Part shown: one piece after another, positions 1-8,668 of the stretch
Layout of the letters: each line of letters opens with the position of its first letter
Numbering within the stretch: the stretch's first letter is position 1
Assembly: GCA_951813015.1 (NCBI GenBank)
Contig: CATOTG010000002.1
Span: forward strand, 528,101-592,100
Length of the DNA: 64,000 nucleotides
Reading direction: 5' to 3'
Origin: an uncultured Thermoanaerobaculia bacterium
Lineage (GTDB): Bacteria > Acidobacteriota > Thermoanaerobaculia > Multivoradales > Multivoraceae
Notes under the pieces: generated by a model
Told to the model about the DNA's origin: nothing
Databases searched by the model: none
What the model saw: the letters and a program-made list of their open reading frames with translations, nothing else
Position numbers and translations under genes: made by a program

Positions 1-429
1 CTGTTCGGCAGGTTCAGCGCGTTCGTCGGCGACTTCATGTCGCCCCAGCGGCTGCTCGCGATCGTCCTGCTGGTCGAGGGGGCAGGCAGCGCCGGGCTCG
101 TGGCAGCGAAGACGCCGCTCCTCGCCTACGTTTCCGTGGTTCTGGTCGGCCTCGGCTTCGGCGCCGCGTACGTCTGCATTCCGGTCGTCTTCTCGGCCTT
201 CTACGGCCGGCGCGCGTTCGGCACGACCGTCGGCATCCGGTTTGCGATCACCGGCATCGTCGCGCCTTCCGCCCCGACCCTGGCGGGAATGCTCGCCGAC
301 TGGTCAGGTTCTCACACCCTGACCTTCTGGATCCTGGCGGCGTGCTGTCTCATCGGCGCCTTCATCGCCTTCGGGCTGCGCGCGCCCGTGCTCGGGGCAC
401 GGCCGATCGCGCCGGTTGGTGCGGGTTAA
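1..429 (+). CDS. MFS transporter, C-terminal part (partial at window start)
   Basis: The reading frame is open from base 1, so the gene begins upstream and only about 142 residues are visible. It has four hydrophobic stretches separated by short loops. A basic loop after VFSAFYGRR and the segment GTTVGIRFAITGIVAPSAP resemble the last transmembrane helices of major facilitator superfamily permeases, where a symporter's C-terminal six-helix half ends. The substrate cannot be told from this portion. The next open gene on this strand is only a short fragment. The family call rests on hydrophobicity and general MFS-like spacing. Confidence 0.7.
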   Translation: MFGRFSAFVGDFMSPQRLLAIVLLVEGAGSAGLVAAKTPLLAYVSVVLVGLGFGAAYVCIPVVFSAFYGRRAFGTTVGIRFAITGIVAPSAPTLAGMLADWSGSHTLTFWILAACCLIGAFIAFGLRAPVLGARPIAPVGAG

Positions 430-443
430 CCGGGCGGCTGGAA

Positions 444-584
444 ATGCCCACCCTGAAGCCAGTCATCGTCGATCATGCGGAACTCGACTGGCACAACCGG
501 GACGATCCCGCCAATGCGGACCCGGGCGCCATTCAATGGACGCTGCTCATCAGCCGCGAGCGAGGCCCGAGCGAGGCGCCCTAG
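444..584 (+). pseudogene. short 46-residue ORF, probable gene fragment
   Basis: A 46-codon ORF starts 14 bases after the MFS stop. Its composition (HAELDWHNRDDPANADPG, then QWTLLISRERGPSEAP) looks like genuine protein, unlike the arginine-rich shadow ORFs around it. It resembles the N-terminal strand region of a cupin-like protein but stops abruptly where the opposite-strand DUF2911 gene ends. It may be a truncated remnant or a very small real gene. I do not recognise a specific family. Confidence 0.35.
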
Positions 585-1243
585 CCGGCGGCGGCGACCG
601 TCGTCTGCCAGCGGTGCTCGCCCCAGGAGAGCTTGAGCGTGCCCGGCGCGCCACCTTCGGGCGGCTCGATGTCGATTGTCAGGCTCGACTTCCCACCCGC
701 CTCGATGGCGTGGTCGAGCGCCGTCTCGCCAAGGTCCCTGGACGGATCGTGCATCGTGCCCCAGATGTCCGGCTCATGGTTGACGACCAGCGTCCACTGG
801 CCATCGTCGTCCAGGCGCAGCCACAGGCTGTAGAGGCCCGCGAAGCCAGGCGAGACGTTGCCCATCGGCACCTTCAAGTCGCCAACCACGATGTCGACTT
901 CCGTGCGGAGCTTGATCGCCGCGAAGGTCTGGAACTCGAGCAGACCCTCTTCGTGCTCCAGGAAGGACTGCCAATCCAGGCTCATCAGGGGGATCCGGCC
1001 CGCGTTGACCTGAACCGTACCGCCGCCGATCTCCGCCCTGTCGATCGAACGGGTCGCGTTGATCAGCACCGCGAAGGTGCTGGTCAGGCCGGAGGCATCG
1101 AGCTTGCGCCCCTCGCCCTCCTTCGAGGGCTTCTCGATCACCTCGACCGTCTCGCCGGACTGAGCCGCAGCCGGGCCGGCGGCCGCTGCAACCAGCAGGA
1201 GAGCAGCGACTTGCCGAAGCCGCCGCGCGCGCGAACCGGCCAT
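581..1243 (-). CDS. secreted DUF2911-family protein
   Basis: This 220-residue protein has an N-terminal signal peptide (basic start, hydrophobic VAALLLVAAAAG, cleavage near AAAQ), so it should act outside the cytoplasm. The C-terminal half carries the DUF2911 hallmark LYSLWLRLDDDGQWTLVVN followed by DIWGTMHDPSRDL. That small beta-rich domain has no established biochemical role. The start is preceded by a good GGGAGG. The gene lies 10 bp downstream of the cytochrome/monooxygenase-like gene and should be co-transcribed with it. Function unknown; family assignment good. Confidence 0.75.
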   Translation of the reverse strand: MAGSRARRLRQVAALLLVAAAAGPAAAQSGETVEVIEKPSKEGEGRKLDASGLTSTFAVLINATRSIDRAEIGGGTVQVNAGRIPLMSLDWQSFLEHEEGLLEFQTFAAIKLRTEVDIVVGDLKVPMGNVSPGFAGLYSLWLRLDDDGQWTLVVNHEPDIWGTMHDPSRDLGETALDHAIEAGGKSSLTIDIEPPEGGAPGTLKLSWGEHRWQTTVAAAG

Positions 1244-1253
1244 CGGCGCCTCC

Positions 1254-2585
1254 CTACTCCCCGCCGCCTGTGCTCTGTATGGAGGCGAGTCCGAGCCGGA
1301 GCGCGATCGGATCGACGGGCTCGACGGGGGCCCAGGCGACGAAGCCGAGCATCATCTCGTCGGTCGTGGCGGTGCCGACGAGCACGTTGTAACCTGGGTC
1401 GAAACCGCGAATCTCGCCGCGCTCGGGCGTGTTCTCGAACCACATCGAGACTTCGACGCGGGTGCCGGCGGGGATCGTCTTCGGCTTCTTGTACCGGTAA
1501 GTCGTCTGCCACTCCTGGTCGTAGTTCGGGACGTCGAGCAGGACCTCGGTCGTGCCGTCGGGGTAGAACGCGTCGTAGCGCACCGCGACCGAGCGCAGAT
1601 GGGCGTGCGGCCACAGGGCCAGAAGGTCCGTCTCCACCGGGAAGACGCGCGCCGCGCCGACCTTCCAGCGGTCGTGGCCGGGCGGTATCTCGAAGGTCAG
1701 GTTGCCGATCGAGTCGAACTCGACCTTGCGCAACTCGCTTTCCGGAGCGTCGGCGAACACGAAGCCGAGCTCGGAGCGATCGTAGAAACCGCTCCCCTCG
1801 CCGGCTTCCTTGTTGTAGTGCATCGAAAAGTCGATCTTCGATCCGGGCTCGAGCTTCATCGCGTAGCCGGGCGCCATCAGGTGGCTCTCGGCGCCCAGGG
1901 CGATACAGCCCAGCGAGTTGCTGCCGAACTTGCCGAATGCCGGCCCGCCGCCTGGAGGCTGGACGCTCGCGCACATGTGATGGACGTCGCTGCCGCCGAC
2001 CTTGAACTCGACGCCACGCACCCAGACAGGCTCCGTCAACATCTCCTCGGTCAGTTCGGTCCGGAAGTTGATGTTGATGTCGGCGATGTCGTCGGCCACC
2101 CAGTGCTCTTCGGGCATCCGGACGACGAGATCCGGACGACCCAGCGACCAACCGCCCGAGCCTTCCTCAACGAACCTCTTCGGCGGCGGCGCGTCGGCCT
2201 CGTCACCGGCAGGCGCACCGCCGCGGGCCCAGGCCAGGACCGTCTCGATCTCGCTGTCGGACATCACGCGCTCGTTGTGGAACTGCCCGCGGGTCGCTTC
2301 GGTGGCGAACCAGGGAGGCATCGAGCGGTTCTCGACCGCGCGCGCGATGGAGCGCGCCCAGGGGCGCGTCTGCTGATACGTCATCAGCGGCATCGGCGCG
2401 ATCATGCCGCCGATGTTCTCGCCCTGGCCGTCGGGCCGGTGACAGGTCTGGCAGTTCTCCTGCAAGACCGGCAGCACGTCGGCGTAGAAGGTGGGCGTGT
2501 CCGCGTCGGCGGCCAGGACGATGCCCGGAAGGGCAAGGGCGGCGGCAAGCATGATGAGGACAGGGCGAAAGGTCGCGGTCTTCAT
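1254..2585 (-). CDS. periplasmic cytochrome c / type II copper monooxygenase-like protein (paralogue 1)
   Basis: This 443-residue exported protein has a cleavable signal (MKTATFRPVLIMLAAALALP) and one heme c motif, CQTCH, near residue 43. A long beta-rich region follows that matches the family annotated as copper type II ascorbate-dependent monooxygenase, C-terminal. Candidate copper-ligand positions are VHHMC, SMHYN and PHAHLRS. The heme could feed electrons to a copper centre, but the reaction is unknown. I chose ATG 2585 because it has GGAGAGAC upstream and yields the signal peptide; the longer ORF start does not. It shares about its whole length and its final STGGGE with the gene at 26189-27508, but here HAH replaces the paralogue's HMH. 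Confidence 0.8.
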   Translation of the reverse strand: MKTATFRPVLIMLAAALALPGIVLAADADTPTFYADVLPVLQENCQTCHRPDGQGENIGGMIAPMPLMTYQQTRPWARSIARAVENRSMPPWFATEATRGQFHNERVMSDSEIETVLAWARGGAPAGDEADAPPPKRFVEEGSGGWSLGRPDLVVRMPEEHWVADDIADININFRTELTEEMLTEPVWVRGVEFKVGGSDVHHMCASVQPPGGGPAFGKFGSNSLGCIALGAESHLMAPGYAMKLEPGSKIDFSMHYNKEAGEGSGFYDRSELGFVFADAPESELRKVEFDSIGNLTFEIPPGHDRWKVGAARVFPVETDLLALWPHAHLRSVAVRYDAFYPDGTTEVLLDVPNYDQEWQTTYRYKKPKTIPAGTRVEVSMWFENTPERGEIRGFDPGYNVLVGTATTDEMMLGFVAWAPVEPVDPIALRLGLASIQSTGGGE

Positions 2586-2902
2586 GTCGTCTCTCCGGTC
2601 GTGCGGCCCGCGACACGCTCCAGCGTCGGCCGCGGAATCGCGTACAGGCTCGGATCCTTGGTCAAGGCTCAGCAAGTGTACCCGACGAAGGTGGCACTAT
2701 GATTGGGCCACGACGCCTCCGTCCCGGCAGGAACTGCAGGCGACGATCCAGGAAAGCGCCTGGTCGTCACCGATCCGGGTCGGCGGCCCACCGACCAGGC
2801 AAGGACGACGCACCGCCGGAACGACCCGTAGGCAAGCGGCCTGTATACTGCCGCCGGTCTTCGGCATCTTCACCTTCTTTTTCCCTGAGTACCCACGCGA
2901 TC
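2586..2902. other. 317-bp divergent intergenic region
   Basis: This gap separates the divergent cytochrome and porin genes. A TATACT hexamer at 2844-2849 lies about 54 bases before the porin ATG and could be its -10 box, but no convincing -35 partner is visible. On the minus strand a TACACT (2675-2680) could serve the cytochrome gene with a roughly 80-base leader. ORFs crossing this gap are arginine-rich shadows. Confidence 0.4.
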
Positions 2903-4153
2903 ATGCGCAAGTGTCTGATTTTGTTAGCGCTGAGCGCGACCGTCGGCATCTCGCCCGGTCTCGCGCAAGGCAACGATGAGAACCTTCCCCAAGAGCCGGC
3001 AACGCTCGGGCAGGCCATCCGCGACGCGGACGTCTCGGTCGGCCTCCGCTACCGGATCGAGCAATCGGACGACGACGCGTTCGACGACGCGGCGCTCGCT
3101 TCAACCCTGCGCACGACGCTCAAGCTGCAGACGAAGGCATACCGCGGCTTCTCCTTCCTGCTCGAGGCGGAGGACGTGACCCCCGTCGGCAACGACAGCT
3201 CCTATCGCAACCTCGGCTACGGCGGACTCGACAACGGCGTCCGTGACCGTCCGGTCATCGCCGATCCGGCGCTGACGGCGATCAACCAGGCCGCGGCGAA
3301 GCTCGAACGCGGGCCGGTCGCGTTCACGCTCGGCCGGACCGAACTCCTGATCGGCGATCAGCGCTTCGTCGGCGCGGTCGGCTGGCGCCAGCACCACCAG
3401 GCCTTCGACGCCGCCGCTCTCGATGCCTCCCTGGCTTCGGACTGGACGCTGCGCTACGCCTTCCTCGACCGCGCCCACCGGATTACCGGCGCCGAGGAGG
3501 CGATGGGCTCCCACGTGATCCACGTCTCGGGCCCGGCGGGTCCGGGCGACCTGGCCCTGTTCGGCTACCTGCTGGACTACGAACGACCGGGCGCCGCCGC
3601 CAACTCGACGTCCAACTGGGGCGCCAGCTACAACGGTTCGCACGACGCCGGCGCGGCCTCCGTTCTGTGGGAGCTCCAGTACGCCGTCCAGTCGGACTGG
3701 GCCGACAACCCCGGCAGCGTCGACGTCGACTACCAGAAGACCGGGATCGGCTTCGCCCGCGGCGACATCAGCGTGCGGGCCGTACGCGAGGCCCTCGACG
3801 GTGACGGCACTCACGCGTTCCGCACACCGCTGGCCACGCTCCACGGCTTCAACGGCTGGACCGACAAGTTCCTGGGCACCCCGGCGAACGGCCTCGTCGA
3901 CTTCTACCTCCGCCTTGACCACAATCTGGACACTTGGAACTGGACCGTCCGCTGGCACCAGTTCCGTTCGGCGGTCGGCAGCATGGACTACGGCTCGGAG
4001 ATCGACGCGATGGCGGTGTGGAACACCCCCTGGAAGCAGGACTTCGGCATCAAGCTGGCGCAGTACAGCGCGGACGAGTGGAGCACGGACACGTTCAAGG
4101 TCTGGGTCTGGACGTCCTGGAGCGTCAACCTGCGATCCGCAGGCAGCCGCTGA
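2903..4153 (+). CDS. outer-membrane beta-barrel porin (alginate-export-like family)
   Basis: The 416-residue protein begins with a clear signal peptide (MRKCLILLALSATVGISPGLAQ). It then shows the alternating aromatic/polar pattern of a beta-barrel, such as VGLRYRIEQSDDDAF, FSFLLEAEDV and VAFTLGRTELLIGDQRFVG. These resemble the alginate-export porins (AlgE-like), which form narrow outer-membrane channels for polar or anionic solutes. Substrate unknown. ATG 2903 is preferred over the long ORF start because only it gives an export signal; no obvious Shine-Dalgarno precedes it. The 3' end overlaps the convergent aconitase X small subunit by 29 bases. Confidence 0.75.
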   Translation: MRKCLILLALSATVGISPGLAQGNDENLPQEPATLGQAIRDADVSVGLRYRIEQSDDDAFDDAALASTLRTTLKLQTKAYRGFSFLLEAEDVTPVGNDSSYRNLGYGGLDNGVRDRPVIADPALTAINQAAAKLERGPVAFTLGRTELLIGDQRFVGAVGWRQHHQAFDAAALDASLASDWTLRYAFLDRAHRITGAEEAMGSHVIHVSGPAGPGDLALFGYLLDYERPGAAANSTSNWGASYNGSHDAGAASVLWELQYAVQSDWADNPGSVDVDYQKTGIGFARGDISVRAVREALDGDGTHAFRTPLATLHGFNGWTDKFLGTPANGLVDFYLRLDHNLDTWNWTVRWHQFRSAVGSMDYGSEIDAMAVWNTPWKQDFGIKLAQYSADEWSTDTFKVWVWTSWSVNLRSAGSR

Positions 4154-4547
4154 CGTCGACCGACGCTTCGTCCCCCTCCCGCACGGCCTCCCAATCGGCC
4201 GGGGCCAACAGAACGACCGGCGGCGACTGCTCGTACAGCTCACGCGCCACCGCCGCGCCGAGGGCGAGGATCCCGTCGAGTTCCCGCAGCACGACGGCGG
4301 CCGGCGCCGTGCCAAGACGCACTCCCTCAAGCAGCACGGAACTTGAGCTGCTCGATCCCCGACCGTAGGGCATGACCAGGACCCGGCCCGAAACGCTCTC
4401 GCCGCAGCGCGGGTGCCGCCGGTCGATGATCCGTCCGGTCGCGGGGTCGACTCCACCCCAGAAGGAGAGCGGCGCCTCCAGCCGCAGCACCGGCCCCGCG
4501 CCGGCGCCGCCGACAAGGACCCGGCCCCGCAGCTCGCCACCGCTCAC
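4125..4547 (-). CDS. aconitase X swivel-domain (small) subunit
   Basis: The frame encodes 140 residues starting at GTG 4547, which overlaps the large-subunit stop as GTGA; the upstream frame is not conserved-looking. The sequence (LRGRVLVGGAGAGPVLRLEAPLSFWGG, then GRVLVMPYGRGSSSSSSVLLE) is the DUF126 swivel domain of aconitase X. That domain closes over the Fe-S active site of the catalytic subunit. It is co-translated with the large subunit directly upstream. The ORF-track versions beginning at 4540 or 5975 are mis-started. Confidence 0.85.
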   Translation of the reverse strand: MSGGELRGRVLVGGAGAGPVLRLEAPLSFWGGVDPATGRIIDRRHPRCGESVSGRVLVMPYGRGSSSSSSVLLEGVRLGTAPAAVVLRELDGILALGAAVARELYEQSPPVVLLAPADWEAVREGDEASVDVSGCLRIAG

Positions 4548-5878
4548 GGCCACAACTCCGGGTCGCGCCGCAGCTCGCCGGCATGGGCCGATCGCACGCA
4601 CTCGGACAGGCTGCCGAAGACGACGTCGAAGCCGACGTTGCCAGGCGCGTAGTGCGCGAACTTGCCCGAATTCGTCATCAGGACGCCGCCTGCGGGCGTG
4701 CGCAGGATCGGCGCCACGACGACGCACGTATCGACGACCACACGGACACCGAGGTCGCGCAGGCGTTCGAGGTCGCCTCCACGTTCCAGGAAGTCGAGCG
4801 AAACACGGTTCGTGCAGACGACGAACTCGACGCTTGCCGCGGGCGGGCGGCAACAGATCATCGGCAGCAGCTCGGCGAACTCCCGCGGCGAGAAGTGGGG
4901 ACTGCCCAGCGCCACGACATCGATCCGGAGGTCGTTGCCGCCGCCATCCGGCGCCGCGGCGCCCGGAACGGTCGACAGCCTCCGGAGGCCGGCCCGCAGA
5001 TCGTCGGCGGTGATCTCGATCCACTCCTCCGCCTCCACGCCACCCCGCTCCGGGTCGCGGAACCCCAGCGCCGCCTCCAGCGTCGGCGCTTCGGGCGTGA
5101 TGCCGACGGCGTGGAAGAGCGCCACCGCGCCCGAGGACGCCGCCGCCGCGCCCAACGCCTTCAGACCGTCCTCGTGGGCGTTCTCCAGGCCGAGCAGCAC
5201 GGGCACCCGGTTGGCGCAACGCTCCCCCACCACGTAGCCGATCGCCGGCAGCAGCCATGACGCCGACGTGAGAGATCGAGGCAGGGAACGAAAATCGAAC
5301 ACGACCTGTCCGCGACGGTTCTCCTCCAGGTGCAGCCCCACCGCCGGCACCCGGCCGGTGATCGCGGCGCAGATGTCGATGAAGTCTCCGTACCGGTGAG
5401 TGCGCGCGCCCAGCACGGAGTTCGCGAACACGATCGCGTTGCTCTCGGCCCAGGCGACCTGCTGCCCGAACGCCGGCCGGGGTGTCGTCTGGTAGGGCGC
5501 GCAGGTCCAGATCGTCCGGCAGCCCATCTCCTCGTAGCACTCCATCAGCCGCAGAGCCTTCGCCCGCCGCTCTGCGGCGCCGGCGAACTCTTCCGGATGC
5601 AGCAGGTCGAGGCCGCCGACGTTCAGCGTCGTCGGGACGCGCACCCGCGCGCCGCCCGCAACCAGGAGTTCGGCGAAATCGACGCCCGAATCGCCGTGGT
5701 AGAGGCAGCCGTCGATGTGGGCGCCTTCGATGTCCAGCAGACGGTCGGCCCCGTAGACCCCGGCCATCGCGACCAGGATGCGCATCGCGACTGCCGCCGC
5801 CTCGCCATGGTCGCCCGAGAGCATGGCACGGTCGAGGTCGGTCAGTTCGACCGTCTCGAACGGATTCACGGCGGCCAT
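4544..5878 (-). CDS. aconitase X catalytic (large) subunit, probable cis-3-hydroxy-L-proline dehydratase
   Basis: This 444-residue protein matches the DUF521/AcnX catalytic domain: LDIEGAHIDGCLYHGDSGVDFAE near residue 50, WTCAPYQTTPRPAFGQ, GLHLEENRR, FVVCTNR and VVVDTC. The cysteines in the TCAPYQ, CTNR and DTC contexts are the expected 4Fe-4S ligands. Bacterial AcnX enzymes dehydrate cis-3-hydroxy-L-proline to a pyrroline carboxylate; archaeal relatives dehydrate phosphomevalonate. The bacterial role is likelier but inferred. It forms a two-gene operon with its swivel subunit. A TACACT box lies 8 bases before the ATG, so the mRNA may be leaderless. Confidence 0.85.
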   Translation of the reverse strand: MAAVNPFETVELTDLDRAMLSGDHGEAAAVAMRILVAMAGVYGADRLLDIEGAHIDGCLYHGDSGVDFAELLVAGGARVRVPTTLNVGGLDLLHPEEFAGAAERRAKALRLMECYEEMGCRTIWTCAPYQTTPRPAFGQQVAWAESNAIVFANSVLGARTHRYGDFIDICAAITGRVPAVGLHLEENRRGQVVFDFRSLPRSLTSASWLLPAIGYVVGERCANRVPVLLGLENAHEDGLKALGAAAASSGAVALFHAVGITPEAPTLEAALGFRDPERGGVEAEEWIEITADDLRAGLRRLSTVPGAAAPDGGGNDLRIDVVALGSPHFSPREFAELLPMICCRPPAASVEFVVCTNRVSLDFLERGGDLERLRDLGVRVVVDTCVVVAPILRTPAGGVLMTNSGKFAHYAPGNVGFDVVFGSLSECVRSAHAGELRRDPELWP

Positions 5879-5886
5879 CGCCGGTC

Positions 5887-5892
5887 AGTGTA
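5887..5892 (-). promoter_or_regulatory. candidate leaderless -10 box (TACACT) for aconitase X
   Basis: TACACT on the minus strand ends 8 bases before the ATG at 5878, which would place the transcript start almost at the start codon. It is one of a recurring TAnnnT set in this window. No -35 element is evident. Confidence 0.4.
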
Positions 5893-6056
5893 ACGAGGCG
5901 CCGGCGCCGCAGAACGCGGCGGAGCGAGTCACGCGGCGCGGGTTCCCGGCGAGGTCGGGGCCGACGGCCAAACATGGCGCCGGCGACAGGTTGGCGGCTC
6001 TATCGGTACACTCGCCGATCCGCAAACTACTCGGCAAGCGACGGAGCACTGCCCGC

Positions 6057-7637
6057 ATGGCGATCGACTTGGCACTGCAGGAACGACTCATGGCCGCCGC
6101 GCCCTACGGCATGGGCGTCGCGGTCCACGCGGAGGAGGCGCCCGAGCGGATGGCCGTCCTGTCGAAGTTCGGCGGCCGCACCCTCGGCGAGCTGAACGCC
6201 AACGCGAACCGTCTGGCCCGCGTGCTGCGGGCGCACGGCGTCGGCCCCGACACAGGCGTCGCCCTGCTTTGCCGGAACCGACCCGAGTTCATCGACACCG
6301 TCGCCGCCTGTTCGCGCAGCGGCGCCCGGATGACCCCGATCAACTGGCACATCTCGCCGCCCGAGGTCGCCTACATCGTCGCGAACTGCGAAGCGCGGGT
6401 GCTGATCGCGGACGTGGCGTTCGCACCGGCCGTTGCCGCGGCGCAAGCCGACTCGAGCCACCTGCGCCTGACTCTCGCCGTCGGCGGGGACATCGAGGGC
6501 GCGGAGTCCTGGGACGAGGCTCTGGCGGCGGAAGACGGCTCGGACATCGACAACCCGATCCTCGGCTCGTTGATGCTCTACACCTCGGGCACGACCGGCC
6601 ATCCCAAGGGCGTCTACCGCAAGGCCGACGCGACACCGACGCCGTTCCTGCTGGCGGTCCGCGAGTCGGGCGACTTCGAGCCGGACACGGACTGCTCCCT
6701 GGTTACCGGACCGCTCTACCACGCCGCCCCCCTGGGCCTGAATCTCTCCATGCCGATGGGCGCCGGCGTCGGCAGCGTCCTGATGGACAGGTGGGACGCA
6801 GAGGAAACCCTCGCCCTGATCCACAGGCACCGCGTGACCCACACCCACATGGTGGCGACCATGTTCCACCGCATGCTGTCGCTGCCGCAGGAGGTCCGCG
6901 ATCGCTACGACGTCTCCTCCATGCGCTGGCTCATCCACGGCGCGGCGCCCACGCCCGTCCACGTCAAGCACAAGATGATCGAGTGGTTCGGCCCCGTGGT
7001 CTGGGAGTACTACGCGGCCACCGAGGGCGGCACGTTCCTCGTCGACTCGTTCGACTGGCTCAAGAAACCCGGCAGCGTCGGCCGGACGGTCGAGGGAACG
7101 AAGTACAAGGTGCTCGACGACGATGGCCAACCCGTGCCGACCGGAACGACCGGAACGGTCTACTTCGCGGCGGCCGAGAACCGCTTCGTCTACTTCAAGG
7201 CGCCCGAGAAGACCGACGCCGCCTACCGGGACGACTTCTTCACGATGGGCGACATGGGCTACGTCGACGAGGACGGCTACCTGTTCCTGACCGGCCGATC
7301 GGCGGAGACGATCATCGCCGGCGGCGTGAACATCTATCCCCAGGAGATCGACGACGTGCTGCAACAGCACCCCGCGGTGTACGAGGTCTGCACCGTCGGC
7401 GTGCCCCACGAGGAATGGGGCGAGAGCGTCAAGTCGGTGGTCGAGGTGGACGAAAGCTACGAAGCCGGCGACGAACTGGCCGAGGAGCTTCTCGCCTGGT
7501 GCCGCGAGAACCTGCCCGACTTCAAGCGCCCGCGCTCCATCGACTTCGCAACCGACCTGCCGCGCATGCCCACGGGCAAGATAAAGCGCGGCCTGGTGCG
7601 CGCGCCCTACTGGAAGGGTCGCGAGCGGGCGATCTGA
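6057..7637 (+). CDS. AMP-dependent acyl-CoA synthetase/ligase
   Basis: A 526-residue adenylate-forming enzyme, expected to activate a carboxylic acid with ATP and CoA. Core motifs are LYTSGTTGHPKG near residue 175, YYAATEGG near 320, DMGYVDEDGYLFLTGR near 398, and a C-terminal PTGKIKR whose lysine is the usual adenylation lysine. ATG 6057 fits the family's N-terminus; the ORF track starts 93 codons too early. It is first in a tight series with an MDR reductase, an LLM oxidoreductase and a quinoprotein, suggesting a catabolic set. Substrate chain length cannot be read from sequence. Confidence 0.88.
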   Translation: MAIDLALQERLMAAAPYGMGVAVHAEEAPERMAVLSKFGGRTLGELNANANRLARVLRAHGVGPDTGVALLCRNRPEFIDTVAACSRSGARMTPINWHISPPEVAYIVANCEARVLIADVAFAPAVAAAQADSSHLRLTLAVGGDIEGAESWDEALAAEDGSDIDNPILGSLMLYTSGTTGHPKGVYRKADATPTPFLLAVRESGDFEPDTDCSLVTGPLYHAAPLGLNLSMPMGAGVGSVLMDRWDAEETLALIHRHRVTHTHMVATMFHRMLSLPQEVRDRYDVSSMRWLIHGAAPTPVHVKHKMIEWFGPVVWEYYAATEGGTFLVDSFDWLKKPGSVGRTVEGTKYKVLDDDGQPVPTGTTGTVYFAAAENRFVYFKAPEKTDAAYRDDFFTMGDMGYVDEDGYLFLTGRSAETIIAGGVNIYPQEIDDVLQQHPAVYEVCTVGVPHEEWGESVKSVVEVDESYEAGDELAEELLAWCRENLPDFKRPRSIDFATDLPRMPTGKIKRGLVRAPYWKGRERAI

Positions 7638-7669
7638 CCGAAGATTGACAACCAACCCCGGAGGCGAGC

Positions 7670-8650
7670 ATGAAAGCAGTCGTATGCAGTGAATTCGGTC
7701 CCCCGGAGAACCTGACGATCGAGGAACTCCCCGATCCGGTTCCCGGGCCGGGCGAGGTCGTCGTCGACATCCGGGCGGCGGCGATCACCTTCCCCGACAC
7801 GTTGATCATCGAGAACCGCTACCAGTTCCGCGGCGAGCCGCCCTTCGTCGTCGGCGGCGAAGTCGGCGGCACGATCGCGGCCGTCGGCCCGGATGTCGAG
7901 AGCCTGGCGGTCGGCGACGATGTCGTGGGCGGGGGTGGAACCGGAGGCTTCGCGGAGCAAGTGTTGCTTGATGCGTCAAGCGTGCGCAAGCTGCCGCCGG
8001 GGCTCGGTCACGCCGAGGCCACGGGATACGGCTACGCCTACGGCACGGGACACTACGGCTTGAAGTACCGGGGCAACCTGAAGCCCGGTGAAACGCTGCT
8101 CGTCCTCGGCGCCGCGGGCGGCGTGGGTCTGGCGGCCCTGGAACTCGGCAAGGTGATGGGCGCCCGGGTGATCGCCGCCGCTTCGACCGAGGAGAAGCTG
8201 GAGCTCTGCCGGAAGCGCGGCGCCGACGAGACGATCAACTACTCCGAAGAGGACCTGAAGGACCGCGCCAAGGAACTCACCGACGGCAAGGGCGTTGACG
8301 TCGTCTACGACGCGGTCGGCGGCGAGTACGCGGAGGCGGCGCTGCGGGCCACGAACTGGCGCGGCCGGTTTCTGGTCATCGGCTTCACCGCCGGCATTCC
8401 CCGGATGCCGCTCAATCTCACCCTGCTCAAGGGTTGCGACATCGTCGGCGTGTTCTGGGGCGCTTCCAGGATGCGCGAGCCGGAGCTGTTCGAGGCGACC
8501 AGGGTCGAGACGGAGGCGCTCGCCGCGGAGGGCAAGATAAAGCCCTGGATCTCGCGGCGCTACCCCCTGGAAGACGTGCCGCAGGCGCTGCGGGACATGA
8601 TGGACCGCAAGATCATCGGAAAGATGGTCATGGCAAGCACGGGCCCTTAG
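7670..8650 (+). CDS. NADPH:quinone oxidoreductase-type MDR reductase
   Basis: A 326-residue zinc-free medium-chain dehydrogenase/reductase. The GroES-like N-terminus is followed by a Rossmann fold with VLGAAGGVGLAALELGK (about 145-160) and VVYDAVGGEYAEAALR. Catalytic zinc cysteines are absent, typical of QOR and enoyl reductases that use NADPH on quinones or enoyl groups. A GGAGG precedes the ATG by the normal distance. It sits 32 bp after the acyl-CoA synthetase and 18 bp before the LLM gene, so an operon is likely. The natural acceptor is unknown. Confidence 0.87.
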   Translation: MKAVVCSEFGPPENLTIEELPDPVPGPGEVVVDIRAAAITFPDTLIIENRYQFRGEPPFVVGGEVGGTIAAVGPDVESLAVGDDVVGGGGTGGFAEQVLLDASSVRKLPPGLGHAEATGYGYAYGTGHYGLKYRGNLKPGETLLVLGAAGGVGLAALELGKVMGARVIAAASTEEKLELCRKRGADETINYSEEDLKDRAKELTDGKGVDVVYDAVGGEYAEAALRATNWRGRFLVIGFTAGIPRMPLNLTLLKGCDIVGVFWGASRMREPELFEATRVETEALAAEGKIKPWISRRYPLEDVPQALRDMMDRKIIGKMVMASTGP

Positions 8651-8668
8651 GCCCGGGAGGATGATTCA

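Noticed and set aside
416-2005. 529-residue plus-strand ORF across the cytochrome and DUF2911 genes
   Set aside because: Arginine- and proline-rich shadow of the minus-strand genes, a typical high-GC artefact with no domain.
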